NCBI GenBank assembly: GCA_963821815.1
Contig: CAWGFG010000006.1
Location: forward strand, 1,054,001 to 1,118,000
From: JASGTU01 sp963821815
GTDB lineage: Bacteria; Chloroflexota; Anaerolineae; Caldilineales; Caldilineaceae
Direction of reading: 5' to 3'
DNA: 64,000 nt
A model generated the notes under the pieces. The model searched no databases. It was not told the DNA's origin and saw nothing but the letters and a program-made list of their open reading frames with translations. Of the stretch, positions 35,641 through 44,758 are shown piece by piece (within the stretch, counting starts at the first letter, position 1; each line of letters begins with the position of its first letter). The position numbers and the translations under genes are program-made.

Positions 35641-36389
35641 CACCATTGCCTAAACCACGCATCTCCAGAACCATACTTTTGAACGGGCTTGATAGCACCA
35701 TTGTCACGTCGGTCTTGGCTGTCTGAGCAGATCCAGAATACCATCCAACAGCGATAGCCTGTTTCTTCCTGCATGAATCGCCTTCTACTGGCGATGGCTG
35801 TACTTTTGAGCAGCCCTGGCATTCGGGCAAATAAATTCTGGAAGATTGCGTAGTCACAGTATATAGCCAACAACTTTGCTCCATCATGCAGTATCACGTA
35901 CCGCCGCTGGCGCTTATGCACGGTCAGTATCTATCTATATATGCATGGGGCAAACCCTTGGCAGACGTCAATAGTGCCACAAACTAACGCCTGCCGCTTC
36001 TCATCCCTTCATGCGCATGTCGAACGCAATTAGTGAAGGCCCCTCGAAACTCCGCACCAAACACCTCTTCCGCATAACGGAGCCGATCCCTCTCCATCAT
36101 AACCGCAGAGCGATCCGAGTCATCGCCGCGGCTGCACGAACGGCGCATGAATATGATTGCAGACCAGGCAGAAGATCTGTTCAACCTCCTCCTTGCATAC
36201 TCGCTTTAGGTACTTTGACATCGGCCCCTCCCGAACCTGGCCATGGTCATTGCGCACAAAGTCCGCCGCCTATTCTGCGAAACTTTGCACATTGACATGC
36301 CAAGCGTACAATGCCATAGTGTTGCGTGGCTTGCGGTCGGGAAGACGCGGCCGCAGGCCGGTACCACTCCAATCACTCGGGTACGCAAA
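35545..36389. other. Gene-free region between IS110 and the nucleoside transporter
   Basis: The left 100-200 bp probably belong to IS110 and may encode its guide (bridge) RNA. The rest has overlapping short ORFs on both strands without recognisable domains. The promoter of the plus-strand nucleoside operon should be at the right end. Confidence 0.45.
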
Positions 36390-37544
36390 ATGAACTCCAG
36401 CAACACCAAACGATTCACCGCATCGTGGCTATTTGACCTGATGCTTCCTATTGGCGCTGTACTGCTGGCGTTGCTGATTGGGGCGGTGTTGCTGTGGCTG
36501 CTGGGTGAAAATCCACTCGAAGCCTACTGGGTCATGTTCAGCGGAGCCTTTGGCAGCGTCAACGGTCTTGCCTCCACGGTCGTCACAGCTACTCCCTTGC
36601 TGCTGGTCGGTCTGGGCATCTGTATCTCCTTCCGCGGTGGCGTGATCAACATCGGCGCCGAAGGTCAATTGATCGTAGGCGCGCTGGCTTCTACGGCAAC
36701 TGCGCTCGCGCTACACACCTGGCCGGGCTGGGCGCTGCTGCCGGTCACGCTCTTAGCCGGCGCACTGGCGGGCGGCGCGTGGGGCGGCATCGCCGGCGTA
36801 CTCAAAGCACGTCTCAACGTCAACGAGATCCTCAGCACCGTAATGCTCAACGCTATTGCCTTCCAACTCATGAATTTTCTGCTGAGCGGCCCAATGCTCG
36901 ACCCCGCCCAGATCGCGGCGGGTACAAACATTCCGCAAAGCGACGCCTTGCCGCAACAGGCATGGTTGACACGGCTCATCCCGCGCTCACTGTTACACAG
37001 CGGCGCGATACTGGCTGTGGCGTTGGCCGTGCTGGTCTATTTCTTACTCTGGCGCACCACGTTGGGCTATCGCATCCGCGCCGTCGGTTTGAATCCATTC
37101 GCTGCCCGCTACGCCGGTATGAACGTACCCTATTTCTTGAGCCTTTCGCTCATTTTGAGCGGCGCGTTTGCCGGGCTCGCCGGCGCGGTCGAGGTTGCGG
37201 GCGTCCATCATCGCATCATGGAGGGCATCTCCGGGGGCTATGGTTTCAGCGGCATCGTCGCCGCGCTTTTCGGCAAACTGCATCCGCTGGGCGCAATTCC
37301 AGCCTCGTTCCTATTCGGCGGTCTTTTGGTAGGCGCCGACAAGATGCAACGCATTGTTCAAGTGCCCAGTTCACTGATCGGCGTAATTAACGGAATGGTC
37401 GTGATGTTTGTCGTCGCCAGCGATATCTTCGTGCGCCGCCGCGCTCGCCGCCGTGTCTCTGCCGGCTCTGAAGGATCGACGAGCGTTGCCGCTCCTGCCC
37501 TCACGCCGAACGCTAGCGATAGTCGCGTGGCCACTGGCTCATGA
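36390..37544 (+). CDS. Nucleoside ABC transporter permease 1 (NupP/YufP-like)
   Basis: 384 residues from the ATG at 36390. A longer in-frame extension upstream is polar and lacks membrane character, so I exclude it. About ten membrane helices are present with the BPD_transp_2 pattern of nucleoside importers: 'TATPLLLVGLGICISFRGGVINIGAEGQL', 'NVNEILSTVMLNAIAFQLMNFLL', 'IRAVGLNPFAARYAGMNV', 'GFSGIVAALFGKLHPLGAIP'. It imports purine nucleosides or related bases together with 37541-41205. The C-terminal 40 residues are a basic, then Ser/Ala-rich cytoplasmic tail. The stop overlaps the next start (ATGA). Confidence 0.9.
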   Translation: MNSSNTKRFTASWLFDLMLPIGAVLLALLIGAVLLWLLGENPLEAYWVMFSGAFGSVNGLASTVVTATPLLLVGLGICISFRGGVINIGAEGQLIVGALASTATALALHTWPGWALLPVTLLAGALAGGAWGGIAGVLKARLNVNEILSTVMLNAIAFQLMNFLLSGPMLDPAQIAAGTNIPQSDALPQQAWLTRLIPRSLLHSGAILAVALAVLVYFLLWRTTLGYRIRAVGLNPFAARYAGMNVPYFLSLSLILSGAFAGLAGAVEVAGVHHRIMEGISGGYGFSGIVAALFGKLHPLGAIPASFLFGGLLVGADKMQRIVQVPSSLIGVINGMVVMFVVASDIFVRRRARRRVSAGSEGSTSVAAPALTPNASDSRVATGS

Positions 37545-38473
37545 TCCAGAATCTCTTCTCCCTTTCCGTCCTCGTCGGCGTCACCTACAGCGCCATTCGT
37601 CTGGCCACTCCCTACCTCTATGCTGCGTTGGGCGAGACCATCGGTCAGCGTTCCGGCGTGCTCAACTTGGGCGTGGACGGCATCATGCTCATGGGCGCGT
37701 TCATGGCCTATTACGCGACCTATCTCACAGGCAATCCCTGGGTGGGTGTGCTGGCAGCGCTGATCACGGGCGCGCTGATGGGGCTGCTAATGGCTGTGAT
37801 TAGCGTGACCTTGCAGGCCGAGCAGGGAATCAGCGGCATCGGCCTCTATCTCTTCGGCCTTGGGCTGAGCAGCTTGCTGCTCAAGGTGCTGGTGGGTACG
37901 CCAGTTGCTGTCAACGGCTTCGATCCGATCCCGATTCCGGTGCTCAGCCAGCTCCCGATCATCGGACCTGTCTTTTTTGACCACAATATCTTGATCTATC
38001 TGGCGTATCTCCTGGTCCCAGTGACCGCCTTCTTGCTCAACCGTACCAATATTGGGCTCAAGATCCGCGCTGTTGGCCAAAACCCGCAGGCGGCGGACTC
38101 GCTGGGCGTCAGTGTGTATCGCGTACGCTACGCCACCGTGATCACAGGCAGCGCGCTGGCGGGCGTGGCGGGCGCTTCGTTGAGCATCGGTCTATTGGAT
38201 ATCTTTCAGGAAAACATCACCAATGGCTTGGGTTTCATTGCCGTAGCGCTGGTATACTTTGGCCACTGGCGTCCGCGCGGCGTACTCTACGGCGCGCTTC
38301 TCTTCAGCGCCGTCAGTGCCTTACAAATGTGGATCCAGTTGACCAAATTGCCCGTCCCTTCTGAAGTGGCGATCATGCTGCCCTATGCGTTGACCATCAT
38401 CGTACTTGCTTTGGGTGCGCGACAAGTGCGTCAGCCGCAAGCCCTTGCCAAACCTTTTGAGCGCGGCGAATAG
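37541..38473 (+). CDS. Nucleoside ABC transporter permease 2 (NupQ/YufQ-like)
   Basis: 310 residues with about nine membrane helices. Diagnostic stretches: 'GETIGQRSGVLNLGVDGIMLMGAFMAYY', 'GISGIGLYLFGLGLSSLLLK', 'IRAVGQNPQAADSLGVSVYRVRYATV', and 'GLGFIAVALVYFGHWRP'. It pairs with the preceding permease to form the transmembrane channel. Its ATG overlaps the upstream stop by 4 bp, and the ATPase gene follows after 13 bp. Confidence 0.9.
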   Translation: MIQNLFSLSVLVGVTYSAIRLATPYLYAALGETIGQRSGVLNLGVDGIMLMGAFMAYYATYLTGNPWVGVLAALITGALMGLLMAVISVTLQAEQGISGIGLYLFGLGLSSLLLKVLVGTPVAVNGFDPIPIPVLSQLPIIGPVFFDHNILIYLAYLLVPVTAFLLNRTNIGLKIRAVGQNPQAADSLGVSVYRVRYATVITGSALAGVAGASLSIGLLDIFQENITNGLGFIAVALVYFGHWRPRGVLYGALLFSAVSALQMWIQLTKLPVPSEVAIMLPYALTIIVLALGARQVRQPQALAKPFERGE

Positions 38474-38486
38474 CCGGTAGGAGTCT

Positions 38487-40028
38487 ATGAACCGCAGTCC
38501 AGCACCCGAGAAGCGCACACTACAGCACCTTGAAATGCGCGGCATCACCAAGCGTTTTCCTGGTGTGCTCGCCTGCGGCGGCATTGATTTTGACGTGCAT
38601 GCCGGTGAGGTCCATTCCCTGCTGGGTGAAAACGGTGCGGGCAAGTCCACGCTGATGAAAATCCTCTACGGTCTCTACGAGCCCGACGCCGGCGAGATAG
38701 TGCTAGACGATGTGGTGGTGCAGGTATCGTCACCAACCGACGCCATCCGGTTGGGCATCGGTATGATTCACCAGCACTTTATGTTGGTTGACGAGCTTAC
38801 GGTGGCTGAAAATGTGGCGCTTGGTTTACACTCTACGCGAGGACCTTTGCTCGACCTCGATCGCGTGAGTCAGCGCGTGCGCGAGCTTTCCGCCACCTAT
38901 CACTTGCATGTGGACCCTGCGGCGCCTGTATGGACGCTCGCTGTGGGTGAACGGCAGCGCGTCGAAATCATCAAGGTTCTCTATCGCGGCGCCTCACTCC
39001 TGATTTTGGACGAACCCACCGCGGTGCTCACGCCTCAAGAAGTGGACGATCTCTTCATCACGCTGCGCCAAATGACAACAGAGGGCCATGCGCTAATCTT
39101 CATCAGCCACAAGCTAAAGGAAGTGCTGGCGATCAGTGACCGCATATCCGTCTTGCGCGAAGGCAAGCTGGCAGGCACCGTGCCGAACCGGGATGTCACG
39201 CGCACGCAACTGGCGCGGATGATGGTTGGTCGTGAGGTGCTCCTGGCTATCAACCGTGAAGAAGTGGACAAGGGTGAAGTGCGCTTGGCGCTGCGTGGCG
39301 TGAGTGCCCTTCGCGAGAGCGGACTGAACGCCCTAGATGACATATCGCTGGAGGTGCGCGCCGGCGAAATCCTAGGCGTTGCCGGTGTCAGCGGCAACGG
39401 ACAGCACGAGCTGGCTGAAGTAGTAGCAGGATTGCGTCCCGTCACCGAAGGCCGCGTGGAGGTTTCTGGCGTGGATATGACAGATTGGAAGCCCGGGAAA
39501 CGCACCGCTGCGGGGATAGCCTACATTCCGGAAGAGCGTATGCGCGATGGCGTTGTGCAGGAATTCTCGGTAGCCGAAAATCTGATCTTGCAGGACAATG
39601 GCCGTCCACCCTATAGCAACGGCTTTTTCTTCAACTTTCGCGCCATCGACCGGCAGAGCCGCGAGCTGGTAACTGCTTTCGACGTACGCACGCCTTCCAT
39701 TAACACACCCACGCGCAGCTTGTCCGGCGGCAACATCCAGAAGCTGATTCTAGCGCGAGAGCTAGCGCGTGCGCCGCAAGTGCTGGTGGCGGAACAGCCA
39801 ACCCGCGGTGTGGATGTAGGTGCAATCGAGTATATCCATGAACGCCTGCTCGAACAGCGCAGCCAAGGCGCGGCCACCTTACTGATCTCCGAGGATTTGG
39901 ATGAAATCCTGGCGCTTGCTGATCGAATTGCCGTACTATACGAGGGCAAGATTATGGACGTGGTGGCGCGCGAGGAGGCTAACGCCGAACGCCTTGGCCT
40001 CCTTATGGCCGGCTCGCTTACCGAGTAA
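38487..40028 (+). CDS. Nucleoside ABC transporter ATPase with two ABC domains (NupO/YufO-like)
   Basis: 513 residues. Domain 1 (about 15-245) has Walker A 'GENGAGKST', a relaxed signature 'LAVGERQR', and Walker B 'LLILDEPTAVLTPQE'. Domain 2 (about 265-505) has a degenerate Walker A ('GVSGNGQHE'), a good signature 'LSGGNIQKLILAREL', and 'VLVAEQPTRGVDVGA'. This split of functional elements is normal for the RbsA/YufO class, where the two domains complement each other. The Q-loop segment 'IGMIHQHFMLVDELTVAEN' is typical of the nucleoside subgroup. A weak GTAGGAG precedes the ATG. The frame is intact, unlike the related sugar ATPase at 32260-33773. Confidence 0.93.
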   Translation: MNRSPAPEKRTLQHLEMRGITKRFPGVLACGGIDFDVHAGEVHSLLGENGAGKSTLMKILYGLYEPDAGEIVLDDVVVQVSSPTDAIRLGIGMIHQHFMLVDELTVAENVALGLHSTRGPLLDLDRVSQRVRELSATYHLHVDPAAPVWTLAVGERQRVEIIKVLYRGASLLILDEPTAVLTPQEVDDLFITLRQMTTEGHALIFISHKLKEVLAISDRISVLREGKLAGTVPNRDVTRTQLARMMVGREVLLAINREEVDKGEVRLALRGVSALRESGLNALDDISLEVRAGEILGVAGVSGNGQHELAEVVAGLRPVTEGRVEVSGVDMTDWKPGKRTAAGIAYIPEERMRDGVVQEFSVAENLILQDNGRPPYSNGFFFNFRAIDRQSRELVTAFDVRTPSINTPTRSLSGGNIQKLILARELARAPQVLVAEQPTRGVDVGAIEYIHERLLEQRSQGAATLLISEDLDEILALADRIAVLYEGKIMDVVAREEANAERLGLLMAGSLTE

Positions 40029-40146
40029 GACTATTGAGAAGAAGCATGCTGCAATGGTGCGGTGTGAGCCAGTACTTGTAAATTAGACGTCGGTTTCAAT
40101 CGACAAAGAACTCCATCGTTAACAGTTACCAAGAAAGGGAACAACT

Positions 40147-41205
40147 ATGCGAAATAACCGAATGATGTTGTGGGTTGGTATCCTAATGGCGCTCGTGCTG
40201 TTGGCCGGCTGCAGCACCGTCGCGCCTGCGCCAGCTGGTGAATCCGCCTCCACAAACACACCCGCCGATGAAAACGCCGCACCAGCGGCAGAGCCATTCC
40301 GCATCGCACTCGTCCTGCCCAGCACGACGAATGATCTGGCATGGAGTGAGGCAATGTACGACGGCATTCTAGCCGCGCAGGAAACGCTCGGCGGCGAGGG
40401 TGCGCTCCAGCTGGCTGTGTCCGAAAACATGTTCCAAGTTACCGACGCCGCACTCGCCATACGCGACTACGCCTCGGAAGGCTACGATCTCGTCATCGCA
40501 CACGGTGCGCAATACGGCGAGCCGATGTTCGAGGTAGCGGCAGACTTTCCGGAGACCAGCTTCGCTTGGGGCACCTCCACCAATATCGGCGCCGACAAGG
40601 GCCTGGAGAATGTATTTGCTTATGAGGCCAACGCCCAAGAAGGTGCGTATGTCAACGGCGTGATCGCGGCTCTGCTGACGGAGGCTAACAATATCGGTAT
40701 CGTAGGTCCTGTCGAGGCAGGCGACGCCGTACTCTACATCACCGGCTTTAAGGACGGCGTTTCGGCGACCAATCCCGACGCCGAGGTGAATGTGATCTTC
40801 ACTGGCTCGTTTGGCGATACCGCGCTCGCCGCCGAAACGGCCAACACCCTCATCTCTAACGGGGCTGATGTCCTTACCGGTTCCTCGCAGCAGGTGGCGG
40901 GCGCCATCGGCGTCGCCAAGGACAAGGGCATACCCTGGCTGAGCAACGACTCCGACCAGAGCTCTCTAGCCCCGGAGACCGTCGTCGCCTCACAAGCCTA
41001 TCAATGGGAGGCGACCGTCGAAGATATGATCGCCTTGCACAACAACGGCGAGCTCGGCGGCAAGGTGTATAAGCTGACCCTTGAAAACGGTGGCTTAGAG
41101 GTGGTCTTCAACCCCGATTTTGCTCTTCCGGATGACGTGAAGGCTGCAGCGGATGCCGCTATTGCAGGTATCATCGACGGCAGTATCGTCCCGGCTCGGC
41201 CATAA
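40147..41205 (+). CDS. BMP-family nucleoside-binding lipoprotein
   Basis: 352 residues. A signal peptide leads to lipobox LLAGC with Cys22, then a Ser/Thr/Ala/Glu linker. A Bmp (PnrA-like) type I binding fold follows: 'FRIALVLPSTTNDLAWSEAM', 'GYDLVIAHGAQYGEPMFEVAADFPETSFAW', 'NVFAYEANAQEGAYVNGVIA', 'NNIGIVGPVEAGDAVLYITGFKDGV', 'SNDSDQSSLAPETVVAS'. PnrA-type proteins bind purine nucleosides. It is the solute receptor of the upstream permeases and ATPase. RBS AAGAAAGGGAAC lies just upstream. A perfect palindrome follows its stop. Confidence 0.92.
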   Translation: MRNNRMMLWVGILMALVLLAGCSTVAPAPAGESASTNTPADENAAPAAEPFRIALVLPSTTNDLAWSEAMYDGILAAQETLGGEGALQLAVSENMFQVTDAALAIRDYASEGYDLVIAHGAQYGEPMFEVAADFPETSFAWGTSTNIGADKGLENVFAYEANAQEGAYVNGVIAALLTEANNIGIVGPVEAGDAVLYITGFKDGVSATNPDAEVNVIFTGSFGDTALAAETANTLISNGADVLTGSSQQVAGAIGVAKDKGIPWLSNDSDQSSLAPETVVASQAYQWEATVEDMIALHNNGELGGKVYKLTLENGGLEVVFNPDFALPDDVKAAADAAIAGIIDGSIVPARP

Positions 41206-41216
41206 GCTTGAGCTTA

Positions 41217-41249
41217 TTGGTAGGTTGGGTTGTCAACCCAACCTACCAA
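41217..41249. repeat. Perfect 33-nt palindrome (16-bp arms, 1-nt loop)
   Basis: TTGGTAGGTTGGGTTG (41217-41232), one T, and the exact reverse complement (41234-41249). It lies between the BMP gene stop and the deaminase start. The motif TAGGTTGGGTT resembles short dispersed hairpins known from cyanobacterial and other genomes, so it may be a REP-like or miniature mobile repeat. It could also modulate expression of the deaminase. Confidence 0.85.
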
Positions 41250-41268
41250 ATCTCGGAGAAATTCTAAC

Positions 41269-41745
41269 ATGCTCACTGAAGACGACTTGGGTTTTCTGCG
41301 CCGTGCCATGGCGGTGGCGCAGTCTTCACGCTCGCACGGCAATCATCCGTTTGGCGCGATCCTTGTGGATAACGCCGGCCAGATAGTACTGGAAGCAGAG
41401 AATACGGTCAATACCGAACAGGACTGTACCGGTCATGCCGAAACCAACCTCGTGCGTCTGGCTTCCAACCAGCTTGATCGGGCCACATTGGAAGGATGCA
41501 CGCTCTATACCAGCACCGAACCGTGCGCCATGTGCGCTGGCGCAATCCATTGGTCCGGGATCGGTCGCGTGGTCTTCGCACTCAGCGAAGCCGGTTTGTA
41601 TGCACTTACCGGCGCCCATCCCGGAAACGAAACCATGCACCTGCCCTGCCGTGAGGTTTTCGCCCATTGCGATCGGACCATCGGTGTCGACGGACCAGCC
41701 ATCGAGGAGGAAGCCGCCCATGTACATGCAGGGTTCTGGGCATGA
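41269..41745 (+). CDS. Nucleoside/guanine deaminase (cytidine-deaminase-like zinc hydrolase)
   Basis: 158 residues from the ATG at 41269, preceded by GGAG. The zinc site is complete: His56-Ala-Glu58 in 'TGHAETNLV' and Pro85-Cys86-x-x-Cys89 in 'STEPCAMCAGAI'. The length and 'HPFGAILVD' start match the dCMP_cyt_deam family that includes guanine and cytosine deaminases and TadA. TadA is less likely because this gene follows a nucleoside transport operon and ends with 'HAGFW', as in guanine-type deaminases. It likely deaminates an imported purine or its base. It is probably co-transcribed with the transporter across the palindrome. Confidence 0.88.
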   Translation: MLTEDDLGFLRRAMAVAQSSRSHGNHPFGAILVDNAGQIVLEAENTVNTEQDCTGHAETNLVRLASNQLDRATLEGCTLYTSTEPCAMCAGAIHWSGIGRVVFALSEAGLYALTGAHPGNETMHLPCREVFAHCDRTIGVDGPAIEEEAAHVHAGFWA

Positions 41746-41835
41746 GTTTGACCTGTACACCCGTACCTGTCAGCCCTCGCCACGCTCCAAATTTGGATCG
41801 GTTTGTCTCTTGTACGTACCTCTAGCACGAGCTCA

Positions 41836-42080
41836 CTACCGCAGCAGTTGCGGTAGGAAGATATTGTGACCCTTGCAAGATAGTAAACATAAGCCGCTCC
41901 ACTGTTGTGCTCTCCTTCGTAGTTGGACCCGACGATGATCGTGTTCTGTTGCAGATCGAAAGCAAAACCATAGTTACTGTAGTTTTCTGGTCGTGGTGAT
42001 ACAAGCTCTACACCTGTACCAAGTTATTAGATCTGCCGTTGTCTTTGACAACTACATATACCGCCCCATGCTTGCTAAGT
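41836..42080 (-). pseudogene. Remnant of an FG-GAP repeat surface protein
   Basis: Minus-strand frames encode pieces of integrin-alpha/FG-GAP repeats. First comes 'SKHGAVYVVVKDNG', then after a shift 'SNYGFAFDLQQNTIIVGSNYEGE' and 'NSGAAYVYYLAR', then after another shift 'IFLPQLLR' and a stop at 41836. The motif series 'G-x-AVYV' and 'FGxAFDLxxNTIIVGS' repeats as in FG-GAP proteins. The last residues match the LP-rich C termini of exported proteins nearby (YLPQISK, LLPIVHR). At least two frameshifts and no start make this a dead gene tail. Confidence 0.68.
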
Positions 42081-42373
42081 CCCTATAGATTTCTCCTGCT
42101 TTACATTCTGTCGAAACTCGATATACTTGTGCAACTTTGTGATATAAATCTGTCATATTACAGAATATTAGACAGGAAGGACATTCTTTCACACGTTAGG
42201 CGTCTCAGTGGACAAGCAGATTAGCCTCTGAGAAATGGACTGCTACGGATACCAACTAAAGTATTGACAAACTGAGCCACTAACTCTGCCCAGCCCGCCG
42301 AACCTGACGAGCATAGGCGTCATCGCCGCCCTCACTTACGCGTGACTCTACGTGAATCGCATGGAGAAACCCT

Positions 42374-43531
42374 ATGAATTATCGTCGGCTTGAACTCGTC
42401 GGAATGGTTGCATTGGTGTTGGTAGTGAACCTCATTATCGGCGTCTGGTGGTTGTGGGACGGAGGCTTTTCTTCAGCTTCGGCTAGCCCGTCCACACAAG
42501 AGATACAGACAGCTTCTTCCATTGTCATTCCAAGAACATTCAGCTACCAAGGCACGCTGCGTGATGCTAGCGGTAATCTGGTAAACGGAACGGTCAAGCT
42601 GACTCTCCGGATTTACAACACGGTTACCGGCGGCAACGCCCTCCACACCGAAACGTTTAACAACGTCACCGTGCGTGACGGTGTATTCAGCATCGTCGTC
42701 GGCGATACTACACCAATAGCGTCAACCGTATTCGACAACTATCCCCTTTATCTCGGCATCAGTGTGAATCAAGACTCTGAATTGCTTCCACGGCAACGGT
42801 TACATCCTGTGCCCTATGCTATGCAGGCTAGTTCCGCTCAGTCAGCGCTTACCGCCGATAACCTGATAGCTGGCGGCGGTGTGCCCAACGCGGTCTCGCT
42901 TGGCGCAGGCGGGGCCAAATCCATCGGGTTTCCGGATGGCGGTCTGATTACTGATAGCGCGTCCGGCATGTCAATTCGTGGCGGCGGCCCGGATAAAGCG
43001 GTCTCCATCGACGGCAGTTGGAGCGCGGGAGCCATACTAGATCACGGTGACTCGAATAGCGGAGCCAACGTACGCTCGACCTATCCGGTTAACATCAATC
43101 GGTATGTCGTGGAAGCAGAGGACAATGGCGCCTCGCCGGATACGGTTCCGATAGACGATGCATTGCTCACCGAGCTCTGTCAGGACGAGGACGGCTGTGG
43201 AGTAAGTATTTACATGCGTGATTTCAATGATTCGTTGCAACCCGGATTGTTGGCCGGTTATGGTCCTTATCGTTTTTCGCTAGCTGCGCCCGCCAATAAT
43301 AAACGCCAGTGGATAGTTTATGAATCATACACAGGTATCTCTTCCACAACAGGTGAAGACAATGACAATATTGTTACCCATATCCTTAACGCCTACAATG
43401 CTTGCTACTTCACTGACGGTGAATATCTAAATAATGTCGGCAGTGATTCACAATTTGGTTTTGGGCTACTAAATTTTCACGGCGCTTACGACTCCACTAG
43501 CATGACGTGCGTCCTTGTAATCGAGGACTAA
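42374..43531 (+). CDS. Exported protein with FSYQG-type repeat domain
   Basis: 385 residues. GGAGAAA precedes the ATG. Residues 6-28 form a membrane anchor or uncleaved signal ('LVGMVALVLVVNLIIGVWWLW'). A domain at about 55-155 has 'FSYQGTLRDASGNLVNGTVKLTLRIYN', 'TFNNVTVRDGVFSIVVGD', 'LYLGISVNQD' and 'RLHPVPYAMQA', a pattern seen in secreted and surface proteins of several phyla that precede tail-fibre-like regions. The C-terminal half is Gly/Asp/Asn-rich with no enzyme motif. It is the first of a plus-strand set; the next gene begins 25 bp later. Confidence 0.78.
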   Translation: MNYRRLELVGMVALVLVVNLIIGVWWLWDGGFSSASASPSTQEIQTASSIVIPRTFSYQGTLRDASGNLVNGTVKLTLRIYNTVTGGNALHTETFNNVTVRDGVFSIVVGDTTPIASTVFDNYPLYLGISVNQDSELLPRQRLHPVPYAMQASSAQSALTADNLIAGGGVPNAVSLGAGGAKSIGFPDGGLITDSASGMSIRGGGPDKAVSIDGSWSAGAILDHGDSNSGANVRSTYPVNINRYVVEAEDNGASPDTVPIDDALLTELCQDEDGCGVSIYMRDFNDSLQPGLLAGYGPYRFSLAAPANNKRQWIVYESYTGISSTTGEDNDNIVTHILNAYNACYFTDGEYLNNVGSDSQFGFGLLNFHGAYDSTSMTCVLVIED

Positions 43532-43555
43532 GCGATGCTATGGGGAGGGTATCTT

Positions 43556-44758
43556 ATGAGACAAATTCGGCGTCGCGCCGTGTTTTGGGCGGCACTGGTT
43601 TTCGTTCTGCTGGCAGGAGCGTTCACGATGAGTACAGCCCAGGCGGCTTGCGGCCCTGGCAACCTCAGTGATGCCTGCTCATCCAACTATGGATTGGCAG
43701 GTAATGTAAGCGCTGTTGGCAGCCCAACCAGCAATAGCTTTCCAACTGTCGACAATAGTCAATTGCCAAAAGCCGGTGCGCTCTTCTACTCCGACTACAA
43801 AGCACTGGAAATTGAGGCGCGCACGTTGCTGGAGCGCAATATCAACTTCCGGGCAGACATATCGCCTTATCGACCGAACAACAACTTCAACAAACTCGTA
43901 CGCCAGTTTGATATCAACAGCGGTTTTGCTGCTGCCTATGACGATCCGGATCCTTCTATCGGTAACATGACACTGCAGCAACGCATCGATCTCGCCGATG
44001 CCGACTTACGCAAGGCGCGTGACCTCTATGCCTATTTGGCTGTCTATGCCCCGGTCGACCGCATGCGCGACGACAATGGACAAAACCCGAATAGCCCTGG
44101 TCCTAACTACAAGGGAGATCTGTGTGCGCAAGCCGAAAATCCCGACCCTGTCGATCCTACGCATGCCGGTCAGGTACTGGACCCGGTGATAGACTGGTGC
44201 AACTTTCCGGCGCGCCTGCGCCAGAGCGTGCGTGAAGCGGCCTACCTGCGCATGATCTTTGCCCAGGAATTCATGGTTGATGCGCTGGGTCTGCACTTTA
44301 GCGCCGGCGCTTTGATAGGCGGCGAGAACTTTGTCCGCCAGGAGGTAGCCAACCTGGACGCTGCCAAATATCAATATGGCTTGGCAGAAGAAGGAATGCG
44401 CGAGTCACTTAACCACAGCCTGGGGAATAGTTGTCTGGTTTCCGATTTCTACACGCAGTCTGAGTGGGCATTGCTGTCGCGCATTGTCCAAGGCCAGGAA
44501 GTTGCCCAGCACCATATTGCCACTCGCTTAAGCTATCTGGACATCAACACGGACAACGATATTCCACGCGCTCAGGACAATGCGCAGAAAGCCTATCGCA
44601 CGGCTTTGATGACAGGCTACCTGCAGCAGATGGGCCTAGCAGGCACGGCGGCAATCGGCGCTTCGAGCAGCGGATGCGCTGCTGTCGGCGCGCGGCCAGA
44701 TGGCGCGCTGAGTCGCAGAGATGACGCTCAACCTCATCGATACGCGCGAAAAGGCTAG
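43556..44758 (+). CDS. Exported alpha-helical protein, N-terminal part (probably frameshifted gene)
   Basis: 400 residues from the ATG at 43556 after GGGGAGGG. The signal peptide is 'RRAVFWAALVFVLLAGAF', with a cleavage site around AQAAC. The mature part is mostly helical and Asn/Asp/Ala-rich ('QRIDLADADLRKARDLYAYLAVYAPVDRM', 'LRQSVREAAYLRMIFAQEF'). No family assigned. Its last 17 residues (Arg-rich) look out of frame, and the following ORF continues the helical pattern without a signal peptide. One extra base near 44711 would fuse them into about 1033 residues; the joined length is 3n+1. Confidence 0.75.
   Translation: MRQIRRRAVFWAALVFVLLAGAFTMSTAQAACGPGNLSDACSSNYGLAGNVSAVGSPTSNSFPTVDNSQLPKAGALFYSDYKALEIEARTLLERNINFRADISPYRPNNNFNKLVRQFDINSGFAAAYDDPDPSIGNMTLQQRIDLADADLRKARDLYAYLAVYAPVDRMRDDNGQNPNSPGPNYKGDLCAQAENPDPVDPTHAGQVLDPVIDWCNFPARLRQSVREAAYLRMIFAQEFMVDALGLHFSAGALIGGENFVRQEVANLDAAKYQYGLAEEGMRESLNHSLGNSCLVSDFYTQSEWALLSRIVQGQEVAQHHIATRLSYLDINTDNDIPRAQDNAQKAYRTALMTGYLQQMGLAGTAAIGASSSGCAAVGARPDGALSRRDDAQPHRYARKG

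Noticed and set aside
35604..35921. Overlapping minus-strand ORFs upstream of IS110, considered as the missing N terminus of the sugar-binding protein
   Set aside because: Neither has a signal peptide or binding-protein motifs in any frame I could follow.
41269..41745. tRNA adenosine deaminase (TadA)
   Set aside because: Length and zinc motifs allow it, but the operon context with nucleoside import and the C-terminal 'HAGFW' favour a free base or nucleoside deaminase.
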